Shown here one piece after another: positions 55,770 to 64,000 of a stretch of DNA of 64,000 bases (positions within the stretch are counted from its first letter, which is position 1; every line of letters begins with the position of its first letter). Made by a program: the position numbers and the translations under genes. Source of the stretch: CAVPCZ01 sp963702445 (GTDB lineage: Bacteria > Bacteroidota > Ignavibacteria > UBA10030 > UBA6906). The stretch spans positions 248,001-312,000 of the forward strand of contig CAVPCZ010000003.1 of the NCBI GenBank assembly GCA_963702445.1. The letters run 5' to 3'. Under the pieces are notes generated by a model that was not told where the DNA came from, ran no database searches, and saw nothing but the letters and a program-made list of their open reading frames with translations.

Positions 55770-57274
55770 CGGAGGTTCCGAATGAACATCTCCACTTCCT
55801 CCCGGTCATCCAGATGCAGCTTTGACGATCCGATTACCTGGTAGTCTTCATGTCCCTTCCCGGCAATCAGCACAACATCCCCCGGTTCGGCCAGGAGGAG
55901 CCCTTTGATGATTGCCTGGCGCCGGTCCGGTTCCGCATACACGGTCCGTCCCGGCAGCACGCCGGCGAGAATCTGATCGATGATTGCCTGCGGATCTTCC
56001 TGGCGCGGATTGTCCGACGTGATCACGGTGATGGTGCTGAGCGACGAGGCGATCCGTCCCATTTTCGGACGTTTGTCTTTGTCCCTGTTTCCGCCGCAGC
56101 CGAACACGGTGATGATTTTTGCGCCGTTGTGACGCGACAGCAGATCCCGGATTGCCGTCAGTGTGTTTTCCAGGGCATCCGGCGTGTGCGCGTAGTCGAT
56201 CACCGCGGTCCATCCGGTTGGCGACACCAGCTGTTCGAAGCGGCCGCGCACCGCATGAAGACGCGATATGCCCTCGGCGGCGACGCCCGGAGGAACGCCG
56301 AGTGCGGAGGCGGTGCCGTACGCGGCCAGGATGTTGGCCACGTTGAACCGTCCGGTAAGCGACGTTGTCACCGGCGTCATCCGGCCTCCGGCGGCAATGG
56401 TGAAGCGTGTTCCGCGAACATCCATCTGGATGTCGCGCGCGGTGATGTCGGCGGATGCCCCGATGCCGTAGGTGAGACTCCGGGCGGGACTGTTCGCCAG
56501 GATATCACGTCCGCGCGGATCGTCCGCATTGCTCACCGCCGTGGCATCGGGCGGCAGCATATCAAAGAGGCGTTTCTTCGCCCGGAAATACTCTTCCATG
56601 GTACCGTGAAAATCCAGATGGTCCTGCGTGAAATTCGTAAAAACTCCCGCAGCAAAGCGGAGGCCGGAGACGCGGCTGAACGCCAGTGCATGCGATGAGA
56701 CTTCCATGACCGCCGCCGTACACCCCCGTTCAACCATTGCCGCCAGAAGGGTGTTCAGTTCGAGCGATTCCGGCGTGGTGTGGGTGGCCGGGAGAATCTC
56801 ACTGCCGATGTGATAGGCGATCGTGCCGATCAATCCCACCTGTTCACCGTGTGCTTCCAGCGCCGCCTTGACGAGGAATGCCGTGGTCGTCTTGCCATTC
56901 GTTCCCGTCACACCGACCAGCCGCAGCTTCCGGGAGGGGTGATCAAAGAAATTCGCGGAGAGCCGGGCGAGCGCCTTGCGGGCGTCCGGCACCACCAGCT
57001 TTGCCACATGGGTATGCAGGAACAGCGCATCCGGACTTGCCGCATCATCCTGCAGAACCACCGCCAGCGCACCGCGGCTGATGGCTTCTTCGATGAACCG
57101 CGTTCCGTCGGATGTTGTGCCCGGTATGGCGACAAACAGGTCACCCTGTCCCACCGTACGGGAGTCGTAACGCAGCGCATGTACTTCGATATCCTGCGTC
57201 TGCGCCATCGCGCCGTATTTCATGATAAACATCTTCGAGACGGCGACGCCGTCCAGAAGCCGGGTCAGCTGCAT
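55766..57274 (-). CDS. murE: UDP-MurNAc-L-Ala-D-Glu:meso-diaminopimelate ligase
   Basis: Adds the third residue of the stem peptide. P-loop VTGTNGKTTTAFLVKA, VMEVSSHALAFSRVSGL, NFTQDHLDFHGTMEEY, and TSDNPRQEDPQAIID: the DNPR motif indicates meso-DAP rather than Lys as substrate, so the wall is mDAP-type. I place the start at the ATG 57274 (MQLTRLLDGVAVSK), 8 nt after the ftsI stop with AGGAT upstream, rather than a more distal in-frame start. About 502 residues, intact. It overlaps murF by 4 nt. Confidence 0.96.
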   Translation of the reverse strand: MQLTRLLDGVAVSKMFIMKYGAMAQTQDIEVHALRYDSRTVGQGDLFVAIPGTTSDGTRFIEEAISRGALAVVLQDDAASPDALFLHTHVAKLVVPDARKALARLSANFFDHPSRKLRLVGVTGTNGKTTTAFLVKAALEAHGEQVGLIGTIAYHIGSEILPATHTTPESLELNTLLAAMVERGCTAAVMEVSSHALAFSRVSGLRFAAGVFTNFTQDHLDFHGTMEEYFRAKKRLFDMLPPDATAVSNADDPRGRDILANSPARSLTYGIGASADITARDIQMDVRGTRFTIAAGGRMTPVTTSLTGRFNVANILAAYGTASALGVPPGVAAEGISRLHAVRGRFEQLVSPTGWTAVIDYAHTPDALENTLTAIRDLLSRHNGAKIITVFGCGGNRDKDKRPKMGRIASSLSTITVITSDNPRQEDPQAIIDQILAGVLPGRTVYAEPDRRQAIIKGLLLAEPGDVVLIAGKGHEDYQVIGSSKLHLDDREEVEMFIRNLR

Positions 57275-57282
57275 GAGATATC

Positions 57283-59448
57283 CTACAAACTCGTTGCCAT
57301 CTGAGTGCGCGGAGCGCACCGGAGAGAGATCATCGTTCCCTGCCGTACGCGTTCACCGGGTGCAGGATTCTGGCCGGTGACTGTGCCGGATCCGGCAACG
57401 GAGACATCCAGCCGATGGTTCGTCAATCGATTGATTGCACGGCGCATGCTCAGGCCGCGCAATTCCGGGACCAGCGTATATCCTGCGGGGAGTGAAACCA
57501 CCCGTTCGTCCGTCCGGAGGGTCACGGTACCTCCGGAGGCAACGGTTGTGCCGGGCGGCGGGGATTGAGAGAGGACCACCGCACCGTTCCCGCTTACTTC
57601 AGCCCGGTATCCCTGTGTTTCCAGGAGTGCCGAGGCGACATCCGCTTTCAGATTCACCACATCGGGAGCGAGGCGGCGATTCGCGCCCGCAATTGCCGTG
57701 GACCGTTGTTGCGACCCGGCCGGGCGGTCCGCAATGGCGTACACTTTCTCTGCGATTCCTTTGAAGATCGGCGCACTGGCGAGTCCGCCGTAATAGCCGC
57801 CGGACCGCGGATTATCCAGCATGACGAGGCATACATACTTGGGCGCTTCTGCGGGAAAGAACCCGACAAAGGAGGCGGTATAGTCACTCAGGCCGTAGCG
57901 GCCATTCACGACCTTCTTTGAGGTGCCCGTCTTGCCGGCGATCCTCAGCCCCGCCACCCTGGCCAGCGTGCCCGTTCCGCGTTCAACGACCCCTTCGAAG
58001 AAGCGTGTCAGGGTGTGTGCCGTCGAATCGGATATCACGCGGCGGATTTGTTGTGGCGTGGTTTCCAGCAGGACATCCCCCTGCGCGCTGACCACCTGGC
58101 GTGCAACAAACGGCTTCATCAGCCAGCCGCCGTTGGCCACGGCCGCATAGGCCATGACCAGCTGCAGGGGTGTTGTCGCGACCTCATACCCCATTGCCAG
58201 GGAGTGGAGTGTTGTCGCCGACCATTGCGCCGGCTTTTTCAGGTTGCCGCTGACTTCGCCGGGAAGGCCGAGATCCGTTTGTATGCCAAATCCAAATCCA
58301 CGTGCGGTCATGAACATTGTCTGCGCGCCCACGCGCGTCGCCACCTTCGCCATCAGGATGTTGCTCGACTGTTCCATGCCCTCCTGAAACGTGAGCATGC
58401 CGTGCGGGTGGGTGTCCGTAATGGTCCGGATCTTCCGACCGGGCACTTTGACACGGTATGCTCCGTTTTCCGCAAAGATCTTTTCTCCGGTCCGGACGAC
58501 ACCGGTTTCAAGCGCCGCACTCGCCGTTACCACTTTGAACACCGATCCCGGTTCGAAGGAGTCCGTGATCACCCGGTTCCGCTGCACCGCAGGATCGAGC
58601 AGGGCGGCCCGGGCGGGATTGAACGACGGAACATTGGCCATGGCCAGGACCGCTCCCGTTGCCGGATCGACCATGACGGCCAGGCCGCTTTCCGCTTTGG
58701 TGCGCGCAACCCCCTTTTCCAGCTCCTCTTCCACGATCGCCTGTATTTCCGCATCGATGGTCAGGAGGATATTCTGCCCGTCCACCGGGTCCACACGCGG
58801 ATACTCCGGCGATTGCCGGGTACGCCGGAGCGCATCGCGTTGCATCGTGACGAATCCGTCACTCCCCCGCAGCCACCGGTCGTACTGCAACTCCAGTCCG
58901 CTGAGCCCGCTGTGGTCGACACCCGTATGTCCCAGCAGCTGTCCGGCCATTTGTTCGTAGTGATACAGCCGTTCGGCTTCCGGCACCGTAATGATGCCCT
59001 GCAGATCGCGAACAGGAACACGGGCAGAGAGTGCGGGGGGGACCCCGCGTTCGAGCCAGACAAACCGTTTATCCTGATCGCGCAGCCGGGCAAGGTACAC
59101 TTCGCGCGGGCGGTTGAACACCTGGGCGAAGGTAACGGCGATATCATTCCGATCACGGCCCGCCTCTTTGGGATCCGCCGCAAACGATGCAAACATGGTG
59201 TTGGAGACCAGCACTTTGCCGTTGCGGTCCAGGATGATTCCCCGGGCTGCGGGCAGTTTCATCGGGGCTTCATACTGGCGGCGCGCCATTTCCTGATAGG
59301 CACCGGCCTGAACAGCCTGAATCTGCACAAGGCGGCCTGCGATCACGGCAAAGGATATCAACAGCACGATCTTCACGGTCAGAATCCGGCGCTGCAATCG
59401 AACCTGGGGCGGCACCGCATGCAGATCTCCTTCCGGCTTTGCGATCAT
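57283..59448 (-). CDS. ftsI: Septal transpeptidase (class B PBP, FtsI) with C-terminal PASTA domains
   Basis: Cross-links septal peptidoglycan; works with FtsW. One membrane segment near residues 25-45. The pedestal domain has ARGIILDRNGKVLVSNT. Catalytic motifs: SVFK (within EPGSVFKVVTASAAL), SSN (EQSSNILMAKV) and KTG (IAGKTGTSKKV). After the transpeptidase domain, two PASTA-like repeats end the protein: VLSQSPPPGTTVASGG and VTGQNPAPGERVRQGT. 721 residues, intact. The PASTA part may bind nascent peptidoglycan. It starts within 4 nt of the end of the ftsL gene. Confidence 0.95.
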   Translation of the reverse strand: MIAKPEGDLHAVPPQVRLQRRILTVKIVLLISFAVIAGRLVQIQAVQAGAYQEMARRQYEAPMKLPAARGIILDRNGKVLVSNTMFASFAADPKEAGRDRNDIAVTFAQVFNRPREVYLARLRDQDKRFVWLERGVPPALSARVPVRDLQGIITVPEAERLYHYEQMAGQLLGHTGVDHSGLSGLELQYDRWLRGSDGFVTMQRDALRRTRQSPEYPRVDPVDGQNILLTIDAEIQAIVEEELEKGVARTKAESGLAVMVDPATGAVLAMANVPSFNPARAALLDPAVQRNRVITDSFEPGSVFKVVTASAALETGVVRTGEKIFAENGAYRVKVPGRKIRTITDTHPHGMLTFQEGMEQSSNILMAKVATRVGAQTMFMTARGFGFGIQTDLGLPGEVSGNLKKPAQWSATTLHSLAMGYEVATTPLQLVMAYAAVANGGWLMKPFVARQVVSAQGDVLLETTPQQIRRVISDSTAHTLTRFFEGVVERGTGTLARVAGLRIAGKTGTSKKVVNGRYGLSDYTASFVGFFPAEAPKYVCLVMLDNPRSGGYYGGLASAPIFKGIAEKVYAIADRPAGSQQRSTAIAGANRRLAPDVVNLKADVASALLETQGYRAEVSGNGAVVLSQSPPPGTTVASGGTVTLRTDERVVSLPAGYTLVPELRGLSMRRAINRLTNHRLDVSVAGSGTVTGQNPAPGERVRQGTMISLRCAPRTQMATSL

Positions 59449-59903
59449 TCGCCCAGCTCCTTGCGTACCGCCGCCGCCCGATCCACCAGGTCGGGATCGA
59501 GGGTAATGCGCTCCGGCTGTTCCCGGGCATCCAGCATTCCCAGTTGTTCGCGGGCGATCGGACTGATCCGGTCGCGCGACGATTTGCGGTTCAGCTCCGC
59601 CTGCAGTGCTGCGTTGCTGTCCAGCAGGCGTTGATAGCGCGTTTGCAGCGTGCCGATGTTCGCCGCGATCCCGTTGACGGTAATGATACTGCTGATGTAC
59701 ATCACGATCACCGTCCCGGTGATCAGCAGCACCACGATCAGGTTGAAGGGAGAGACACGCCGGCGGGTGGCGGGCTTATTGGCCCGGACGGCGTATCCTG
59801 TCACGGTGTTCTGCCGTTCCCCGTTATAGATGTAGCGGTTCTCCCGAAATGCAGGAGCAGGCGGGGAGGCGGTGATGGTGCGTTTTATGGTTCGATCCCA
59901 CAT
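59445..59903 (-). CDS. ftsL: FtsL-like division protein
   Basis: A bitopic protein of 152 residues. The cytoplasmic N-terminus (1-50) is basic, the membrane segment is FNLIVVLLITGTVIVMYISS, and a periplasmic coiled coil follows (LQTRYQRLLDSNAALQAELN). The position between rsmH and ftsI, size and topology identify it as FtsL, a family too divergent for motif-based calls. The N-terminal tail is longer than in E. coli. It overlaps rsmH by 19 nt and ftsI by 4 nt, and is intact. Confidence 0.85.
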   Translation of the reverse strand: MWDRTIKRTITASPPAPAFRENRYIYNGERQNTVTGYAVRANKPATRRRVSPFNLIVVLLITGTVIVMYISSIITVNGIAANIGTLQTRYQRLLDSNAALQAELNRKSSRDRISPIAREQLGMLDAREQPERITLDPDLVDRAAAVRKELGE

Positions 59904-60826
59904 AAGGTTTTCTCAGCCACGCGCATCTTTGCACTGCGTGCCCGCGGGTTCTGTGCGGTTTCCGCTTCCTCGGGCACCACCGGTTTCCGCGTCAGCACGC
60001 GGAGCGGAACATCCGCCACCCTTTGCGGGAGCAGCGCAGGGTAGTGTGAATCCGGCGGGGTGGAGGCCGACCGGAAAAATTCCTTGACGATACGGTCTTC
60101 GAGCGAATGGTACGCGATCACCACAATCCGTCCGCCCGGGTGGAGCCGCCGCAGGGCTTCGGGCAGGACGCGCTTCAGGTTCTCCAGTTCGCCGTTCACT
60201 TCGATACGCAGCGCCTGGAACACCCGTGCAAGTGACTTGTTCAGGAACTGCCGTCCCGCCACCGATGCCACGACATCGCGCAGGGCTCCGGTGGTCCGGA
60301 CCGGACGTGCGGTGATCAATCGCCGTGCAATGCGCCGGGCATGCCGCTCTTCGCCATACCGCCAGAGAATGTCCGCCAGCTCCTGTTCGCTTCGCTCGTT
60401 CACCAGATCGCCGGCCGTAAACGCCGCGTGACGATCCAGGCGCATATCGAGCGGCTCGTCTTCGCGAAAACTGAATCCGCGTGCCGGTGCATCCAGTTGA
60501 TGCGAGGAAACTCCCAGATCCAGGAGGAGACCATGGATGATCCCGACGCCGGCTTCATCCAGGACCGAACGGAGATCCCCGAAATTGCTGTGGATGAAGC
60601 GAACCCGGTTGCCCGCCGGCGCCAGGCGTATCCGCGCTTCCGCCAGGGCGTCCTCATCAGCATCGAGCCCGATCAGCAGACCCGGTCCCGAGAGTCTCGA
60701 GCAAATCTCCTCCGCATGTCCGCCGCCGCCGATCGTACCGTCCACGTACGTCCCGCCCGGATCGCTCACAAGCGCATCGACCGCTTCCTGTCGGAGCACG
60801 GGAATGTGAAAAGCCGGCGAAGGCAC
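59885..60826 (-). CDS. rsmH: 16S rRNA m4C1402 methyltransferase RsmH
   Basis: Methylates N4 of C1402 in 16S rRNA using SAM. The SAM-binding motif is YVDGTIGGGGHAEEICSRL, followed by LIGLDADEDALAEA; conserved LLLDLGVSSHQLDAPARGFS and late YHSLEDRIVKEFF. 313 residues, intact. It begins 4 nt after mraZ and belongs to the same transcript. Confidence 0.96.
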   Translation of the reverse strand: MPSPAFHIPVLRQEAVDALVSDPGGTYVDGTIGGGGHAEEICSRLSGPGLLIGLDADEDALAEARIRLAPAGNRVRFIHSNFGDLRSVLDEAGVGIIHGLLLDLGVSSHQLDAPARGFSFREDEPLDMRLDRHAAFTAGDLVNERSEQELADILWRYGEERHARRIARRLITARPVRTTGALRDVVASVAGRQFLNKSLARVFQALRIEVNGELENLKRVLPEALRRLHPGGRIVVIAYHSLEDRIVKEFFRSASTPPDSHYPALLPQRVADVPLRVLTRKPVVPEEAETAQNPRARSAKMRVAEKTLCGIEP

Positions 60827-60830
60827 GGGA

Positions 60831-61274
60831 CTATTTCTGGAGGACAGTCTGGGCGACGCTTTCGTAGCTCTCGGCCTGTGTCTTCTGATAATCAGCGTAC
60901 GTCAGGGGATTCCAGATCTCGATGTGCTCCAGGACGCCGATGATGAACACTTCGTTATCAATACCCGCAAATTGCAGGAGCTCTTTGGGAATGGTGATGC
61001 GGAACTGTCCGTCCAGCTGGGATTCTGTTGCACGCTCCAACAGCGTGCGCATGAAAAAGCGATGCTTCGGATTTGTCGAGGAAAGCTGGCGGATATTCTC
61101 TTCCACTTTGTTCCACTCATCCAGCGGGTACACGTAGAGGCATTGTTCGTAGCCGCGTGTAACGATAAACGTGTCGTTTGCTTCCGGCGAGATATATTTT
61201 CGCAGGCGGGCGGGAATGTTGATCCGTCCTTTGTTGTCGACGGAATAATCGTATGACCCTTTGAATGAAGACAC
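60831..61274 (-). CDS. mraZ: MraZ, dcw transcriptional regulator
   Basis: DNA-binding protein with two SpoVT/AbrB-like (MraZ) repeats; it acts at repeats in front of the dcw operon. Repeat 1: GSYDYSVDNKGRINIPARLR. Repeat 2: ATESQLDGQFRITIPKELLQ. The DxKGR and DxxFR-type signature of each repeat is present. 147 residues, intact. Three GTGGG repeats lie 23-48 nt upstream of the start, so autoregulation is likely. Confidence 0.95.
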   Translation of the reverse strand: MSSFKGSYDYSVDNKGRINIPARLRKYISPEANDTFIVTRGYEQCLYVYPLDEWNKVEENIRQLSSTNPKHRFFMRTLLERATESQLDGQFRITIPKELLQFAGIDNEVFIIGVLEHIEIWNPLTYADYQKTQAESYESVAQTVLQK

Positions 61275-61296
61275 GGTCTACCTCAAGAGGTTTGTA

Positions 61297-61322
61297 CCCA
61301 CCAGTCACCCACTTTTACCCAC
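61297..61322 (-). promoter_or_regulatory. MraZ-box operator: three GTGGG direct repeats
   Basis: On the minus strand GTGGG occurs at 61318-61322, 61308-61312 and 61297-61301, with periods of 10 and 11 bp, each followed by T. This matches the known MraZ operator (TGGG repeats about 10 bp apart). It lies just downstream of the predicted transcript start, so binding should block transcription. Confidence 0.75.
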
Positions 61323-61333
61323 AGGGTGCCATC

Positions 61334-61361
61334 AATATACGCATTTGGGTTAGAAAGTCAA
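61334..61361 (-). promoter_or_regulatory. Promoter of the dcw operon
   Basis: On the minus strand TTGACT (61356-61361), a 16-bp spacer and TATATT (61334-61339). The predicted transcript start near 61327 is adjacent to the MraZ boxes. The promoter lies between the mfd stop (61396) and mraZ. Confidence 0.7.
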
Positions 61362-61395
61362 GTACGAGATGCGGATTTCGGGCTGGTTTGAGGGG

Positions 61396-64000
61396 TTATG
61401 CAGGTGGGGAATTCAGCGGAGGTACATTCTGCAATTCCTGGATGACGCTGTTGGCCTTCTCGAGAACGGCGTCCGGCTCCAGCTTCCGGCCGAAGGGGAT
61501 CGTGGCTCGCAGCGTTGTTTCTCCCTGGCTTAGGTGCACACCGCGCTCCCGCATGCGGGAAAAGGCGGTCATGAGTTGCTGAAACCGGGCTGATTCGTAG
61601 AAAACCGTATCAGATGGAGGCGGAAAATGGGCTTCGAGCCGCTCGGGCGAGAGGTGAATCTTTGCCAGCCCCAGTGTACCGGCGCTGAGTTTCAGGCGCA
61701 CCAGTCCGAGCAGGGTTTCCACCTGCGGAGGGCGTTTGCCGAACCGATCCCGCAGCTCGAGCCCGATTTCGTCCAGTTGCTCATGCGTATTCACCGCATA
61801 GAGGCGCCGGTAGATTGTCAGCCGCTCGGTTTCATTCTCCACGTACATGGCCGGGATAAACGCTTCAAGGTCGGATTCCACAACAAAACCGCGAACGGCT
61901 CCCGGTGTGGTCCGCTCGTCCTTGAAGAGTTCCTGGAATTCCTCCTGTTTCAGTTCGTACACCGCCTCTTCGAGAATACGCGTATATGTCTCGAATCCCA
62001 TCATCTCGATGAAGCCGCTCTGTTCGCTGCCGAGCAGATTTCCCGCTCCGCGTATTTCCAGGTCACGCATTGCCAGATTGAAGCCGGACCCGAGTTCGTT
62101 GAACTCCTGCAGGGCTTGCAGGCGTTGCACCGTACTTCTGCCGAGCACGGATACCGGCGGTGTCAGCAGATAGGCGTACGCCTGGGTGTTGGAGCGCCCG
62201 ACGCGCCCGCGCAGTTGATAGAGTTCCGCCATGCCGAAGCGGTCCGCACGATTGATGATAATCGTGTTGACGTTTGGAATATCCAGTCCCGACTCGATGA
62301 TCTTGGTTGACACGAGCATGTCGATGCGTTTTTCCAGGAATGCCAGCATGATTCCTTCAAGTTCGCGCGGCTGCATTTGTCCGTGCCCCGTTCCGATCCG
62401 CACATCCGGCAGCAGCTGCTGGAGCCGCGCGGCAACGTCGTCCATGCTCTGCACGCGGTCATGCACGAAGTATATCTGTCCGCCCCGGCGCAGCTCGCGT
62501 CTGACCGCATCCTGAATGAGCCCGTCGTTCCACTGGGTGATTTCGGTGACAATCGGCAGACGGTTGCGCGGGGGAGTGGCGATGAGCGAGAGGTCGCGTG
62601 CACCCAGAAGAGAGAAGTGCAGTGTCCGTGGAATCGGTGTCGCGGTCAGGGCGAGCGTATCCACCTGCGCACGCAGCAGCCGCAGCTTTTCCTTTGCGGC
62701 AACTCCGAACCGGTGTTCTTCATCGATGATCAGCAGGCCGATATCCTTGAACGAGACATCTTTGGAAAGAAGCCGGTGCGTCCCGATCACCAGATCCAGC
62801 ACGCCGTCCCGCAGCCGGGCAAGGACGGCTTCCTGTTCCTTTTTTAGCTTGAAGCGCGAGAGCACCTCGATGTCGACACCGTACCGGGCCATGCGATCGT
62901 GGAACGTTTGTGCGTGCTGCGTTGCCAGGATCGTCGTGGGAACGAGCAGGGCGACCTGTTTCCCCGACATGACCGCTTTGAATGCAGCGCGGACCGCCAC
63001 TTCTGTTTTTCCGAACCCGACGTCGCCGCAGATCAGCCGGTCCATGGGGGGGGATGCCTCCATGTCCCGCTTCACATCAAGTGTCGCTTTTGCCTGATCG
63101 AAGGTGTCTTCATACATGAAGGAAGCCTCCAGTTCCTTCTGCCAGGGCGTATCGGCAGGGAAGGAGAACCCTTCCGTCATTTTGCGCCGCGCGTACAGCG
63201 TGATGAGATCGCGCGCGATGTCTTTGACCCGTTTCTTCGTCCGCGCCTTGAGTTTTTCCCATTCACCGCTGCCGAGACGGTGGAGTTTCGGGATGTGTCC
63301 GTCCTTCGATGAGTATTTCTGCAGCTTGTTGAGATAGCTGATGTTCACATACAGCGTGTCGTTTTCGGCATAGAGCACCGCCGCAACTTCCACATCCACA
63401 TCGCGGACCCGGATTGTCCGGAGACCGGAGAATCTCCCGATGCCGAAATCCTCATGCACGATGTAGTCGCCTTTGCGGAGGTGCTGGACGTCGGCTTCGG
63501 TGATTCCTTTGAACCGTGCCCGGCGACGCCGGCCGTGCCGTTTCATTCTTCCGAAAATCTGATGTTCGGTATATACCGCAAGAGGGTGTTCGGAAAGCAG
63601 GAAGCCTTCGTGGATGGCATCAAGCGAGTAGTGGATTGCGGACTGGTCCACGGAGTGCGGTTCGCCGGGAGACGGCGCGGCGGTGCCGATCAGTTCCCGT
63701 ATCCGGTTCAGTTCCGCCTGGCCGTCGCAGCAGAGCAGAATGCCGAGGCCGGCCCGCTGGCGTTCGGAAATGTCACGCAGGAGCACCTGAATGCTTCCGT
63801 TGAACGACGGTTGGGGGCGTACGCCGAAATCCAGGGCTTTCCCGCCGGTCTGCAGTCCGCCGATGTGCATCTGTGGAAAGAGGGTCAGGACATCATACAG
63901 TCTTTCCACATCATACCGTGCGGCGCGTGCGGAGGTGCCCAGCTGTTCCCATGCCGCCTGCACCAGCGGGGCGCCGTCAAGAATCACCAGTGCACGGTCG
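61396..64000 (-). CDS. mfd: Transcription-repair coupling factor Mfd (5' part beyond the window)
   Basis: Releases stalled RNA polymerase and recruits UvrA. At least 868 codons are in the window without a break; the N-terminal part is cut off at 64000. Visible: the RNA-polymerase-interacting domain (LRKGDYIVHEDFGIGRFSGL), translocase domains with LICGDVGFGKTEVAVRAAF (Walker A), LGLLIIDEEHRFG-type Walker B, and GRVGRSNTQAYAYLL. The C-terminal D7 domain is seen to the stop. Full Mfd proteins are about 1100-1200 residues. The apparent start near 63987 is only a GTG inside the gene. The dcw promoter follows its stop by 34 bp. Confidence 0.93.
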   Translation of the reverse strand, partial: DRALVILDGAPLVQAAWEQLGTSARAARYDVERLYDVLTLFPQMHIGGLQTGGKALDFGVRPQPSFNGSIQVLLRDISERQRAGLGILLCCDGQAELNRIRELIGTAAPSPGEPHSVDQSAIHYSLDAIHEGFLLSEHPLAVYTEHQIFGRMKRHGRRRRARFKGITEADVQHLRKGDYIVHEDFGIGRFSGLRTIRVRDVDVEVAAVLYAENDTLYVNISYLNKLQKYSSKDGHIPKLHRLGSGEWEKLKARTKKRVKDIARDLITLYARRKMTEGFSFPADTPWQKELEASFMYEDTFDQAKATLDVKRDMEASPPMDRLICGDVGFGKTEVAVRAAFKAVMSGKQVALLVPTTILATQHAQTFHDRMARYGVDIEVLSRFKLKKEQEAVLARLRDGVLDLVIGTHRLLSKDVSFKDIGLLIIDEEHRFGVAAKEKLRLLRAQVDTLALTATPIPRTLHFSLLGARDLSLIATPPRNRLPIVTEITQWNDGLIQDAVRRELRRGGQIYFVHDRVQSMDDVAARLQQLLPDVRIGTGHGQMQPRELEGIMLAFLEKRIDMLVSTKIIESGLDIPNVNTIIINRADRFGMAELYQLRGRVGRSNTQAYAYLLTPPVSVLGRSTVQRLQALQEFNELGSGFNLAMRDLEIRGAGNLLGSEQSGFIEMMGFETYTRILEEAVYELKQEEFQELFKDERTTPGAVRGFVVESDLEAFIPAMYVENETERLTIYRRLYAVNTHEQLDEIGLELRDRFGKRPPQVETLLGLVRLKLSAGTLGLAKIHLSPERLEAHFPPPSDTVFYESARFQQLMTAFSRMRERGVHLSQGETTLRATIPFGRKLEPDAVLEKANSVIQELQNVPPLNSPPA

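Overview
The window looks like chromosome from a moderately GC-rich member of the Bacteroidota/Chlorobi (FCB) group, outside class Bacteroidia and probably near Ignavibacteria/Kapabacteria. Supporting genes are a PorV/PorQ-type outer-membrane protein, the DUF4159/DUF4175 pair, DUF2851, a six-bladed beta-propeller protein, several outer-membrane beta-barrels, a TraR/DksA protein and a meso-DAP-type MurE. Unlike Bacteroidia, many starts have clear Shine-Dalgarno sites and promoters look like sigma-70 boxes (TTGAnA, 16-17 bp, TATATT or TACCTT). Genes are tightly packed, often with 4-nt stop/start overlaps. I see no rRNA, tRNA, insertion sequence, prophage or CRISPR array.

Layout. 1-1182: edge of an exported protein, then a DUF6588-like barrel. 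1230-8712: minus-strand operon yggS-divIVA-punA-ileS-dksA-lspA-rluD, closely matching the Firmicutes order downstream of ftsZ. 8717-13408: plus-strand TPR protein, larE, pyrF, DUF2851. 13569-17431: minus-strand barrel, a protein often labelled asparagine synthetase B, and a TPR protein. 17440-19987: dxr-rseP. 20038-26559: four-gene operon of an exported Ig-like protein, a FecR-domain protein, a large outer-membrane barrel and a CHASE2 adenylate cyclase; this is the best candidate for an undescribed system. 26575-29711: PorV-like protein, beta-propeller, a small exported peptide and a MauE-like membrane protein. 30116-34317: lon-dnaX, with a slippery A9G site in dnaX. 34361-35317: ECF sigma factor and zinc anti-sigma factor. 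35336-40529: DUF4159-DUF4175-M14 peptidase. 40649-44186: heparinase II/III, cupin and esterase, a small polysaccharide-degradation set. 44282-61361: complete dcw cluster mraZ-rsmH-ftsL-ftsI-murE-murF-mraY-murD-ftsW-murG-(membrane protein)-murC-ftsQ-ftsA-ftsZ, with a promoter and three MraZ-box repeats in front. 61396-64000: 3' part of mfd.

Caveat on sequence quality. About 25 genes, including essential ones (ileS, dxr, pyrF, dnaX, rseP, ftsQ), are broken by single-base indels, often in homopolymer runs, while the conserved protein continues in another frame. I treat these as probable sequencing or assembly errors and give the reconstructed gene span. Frameshift positions are approximate, and stops reconstructed after a frameshift are less certain than uninterrupted ones.

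How the genes fit together. Much of the window serves envelope construction and quality control: the peptidoglycan and division genes, lipoprotein maturation (lspA), isoprenoid precursors (dxr), site-2 proteolysis (rseP), an ECF sigma/anti-sigma pair, Lon, and the FecR-barrel-CHASE2 operon, which could link outer-membrane state to cytoplasmic cAMP.
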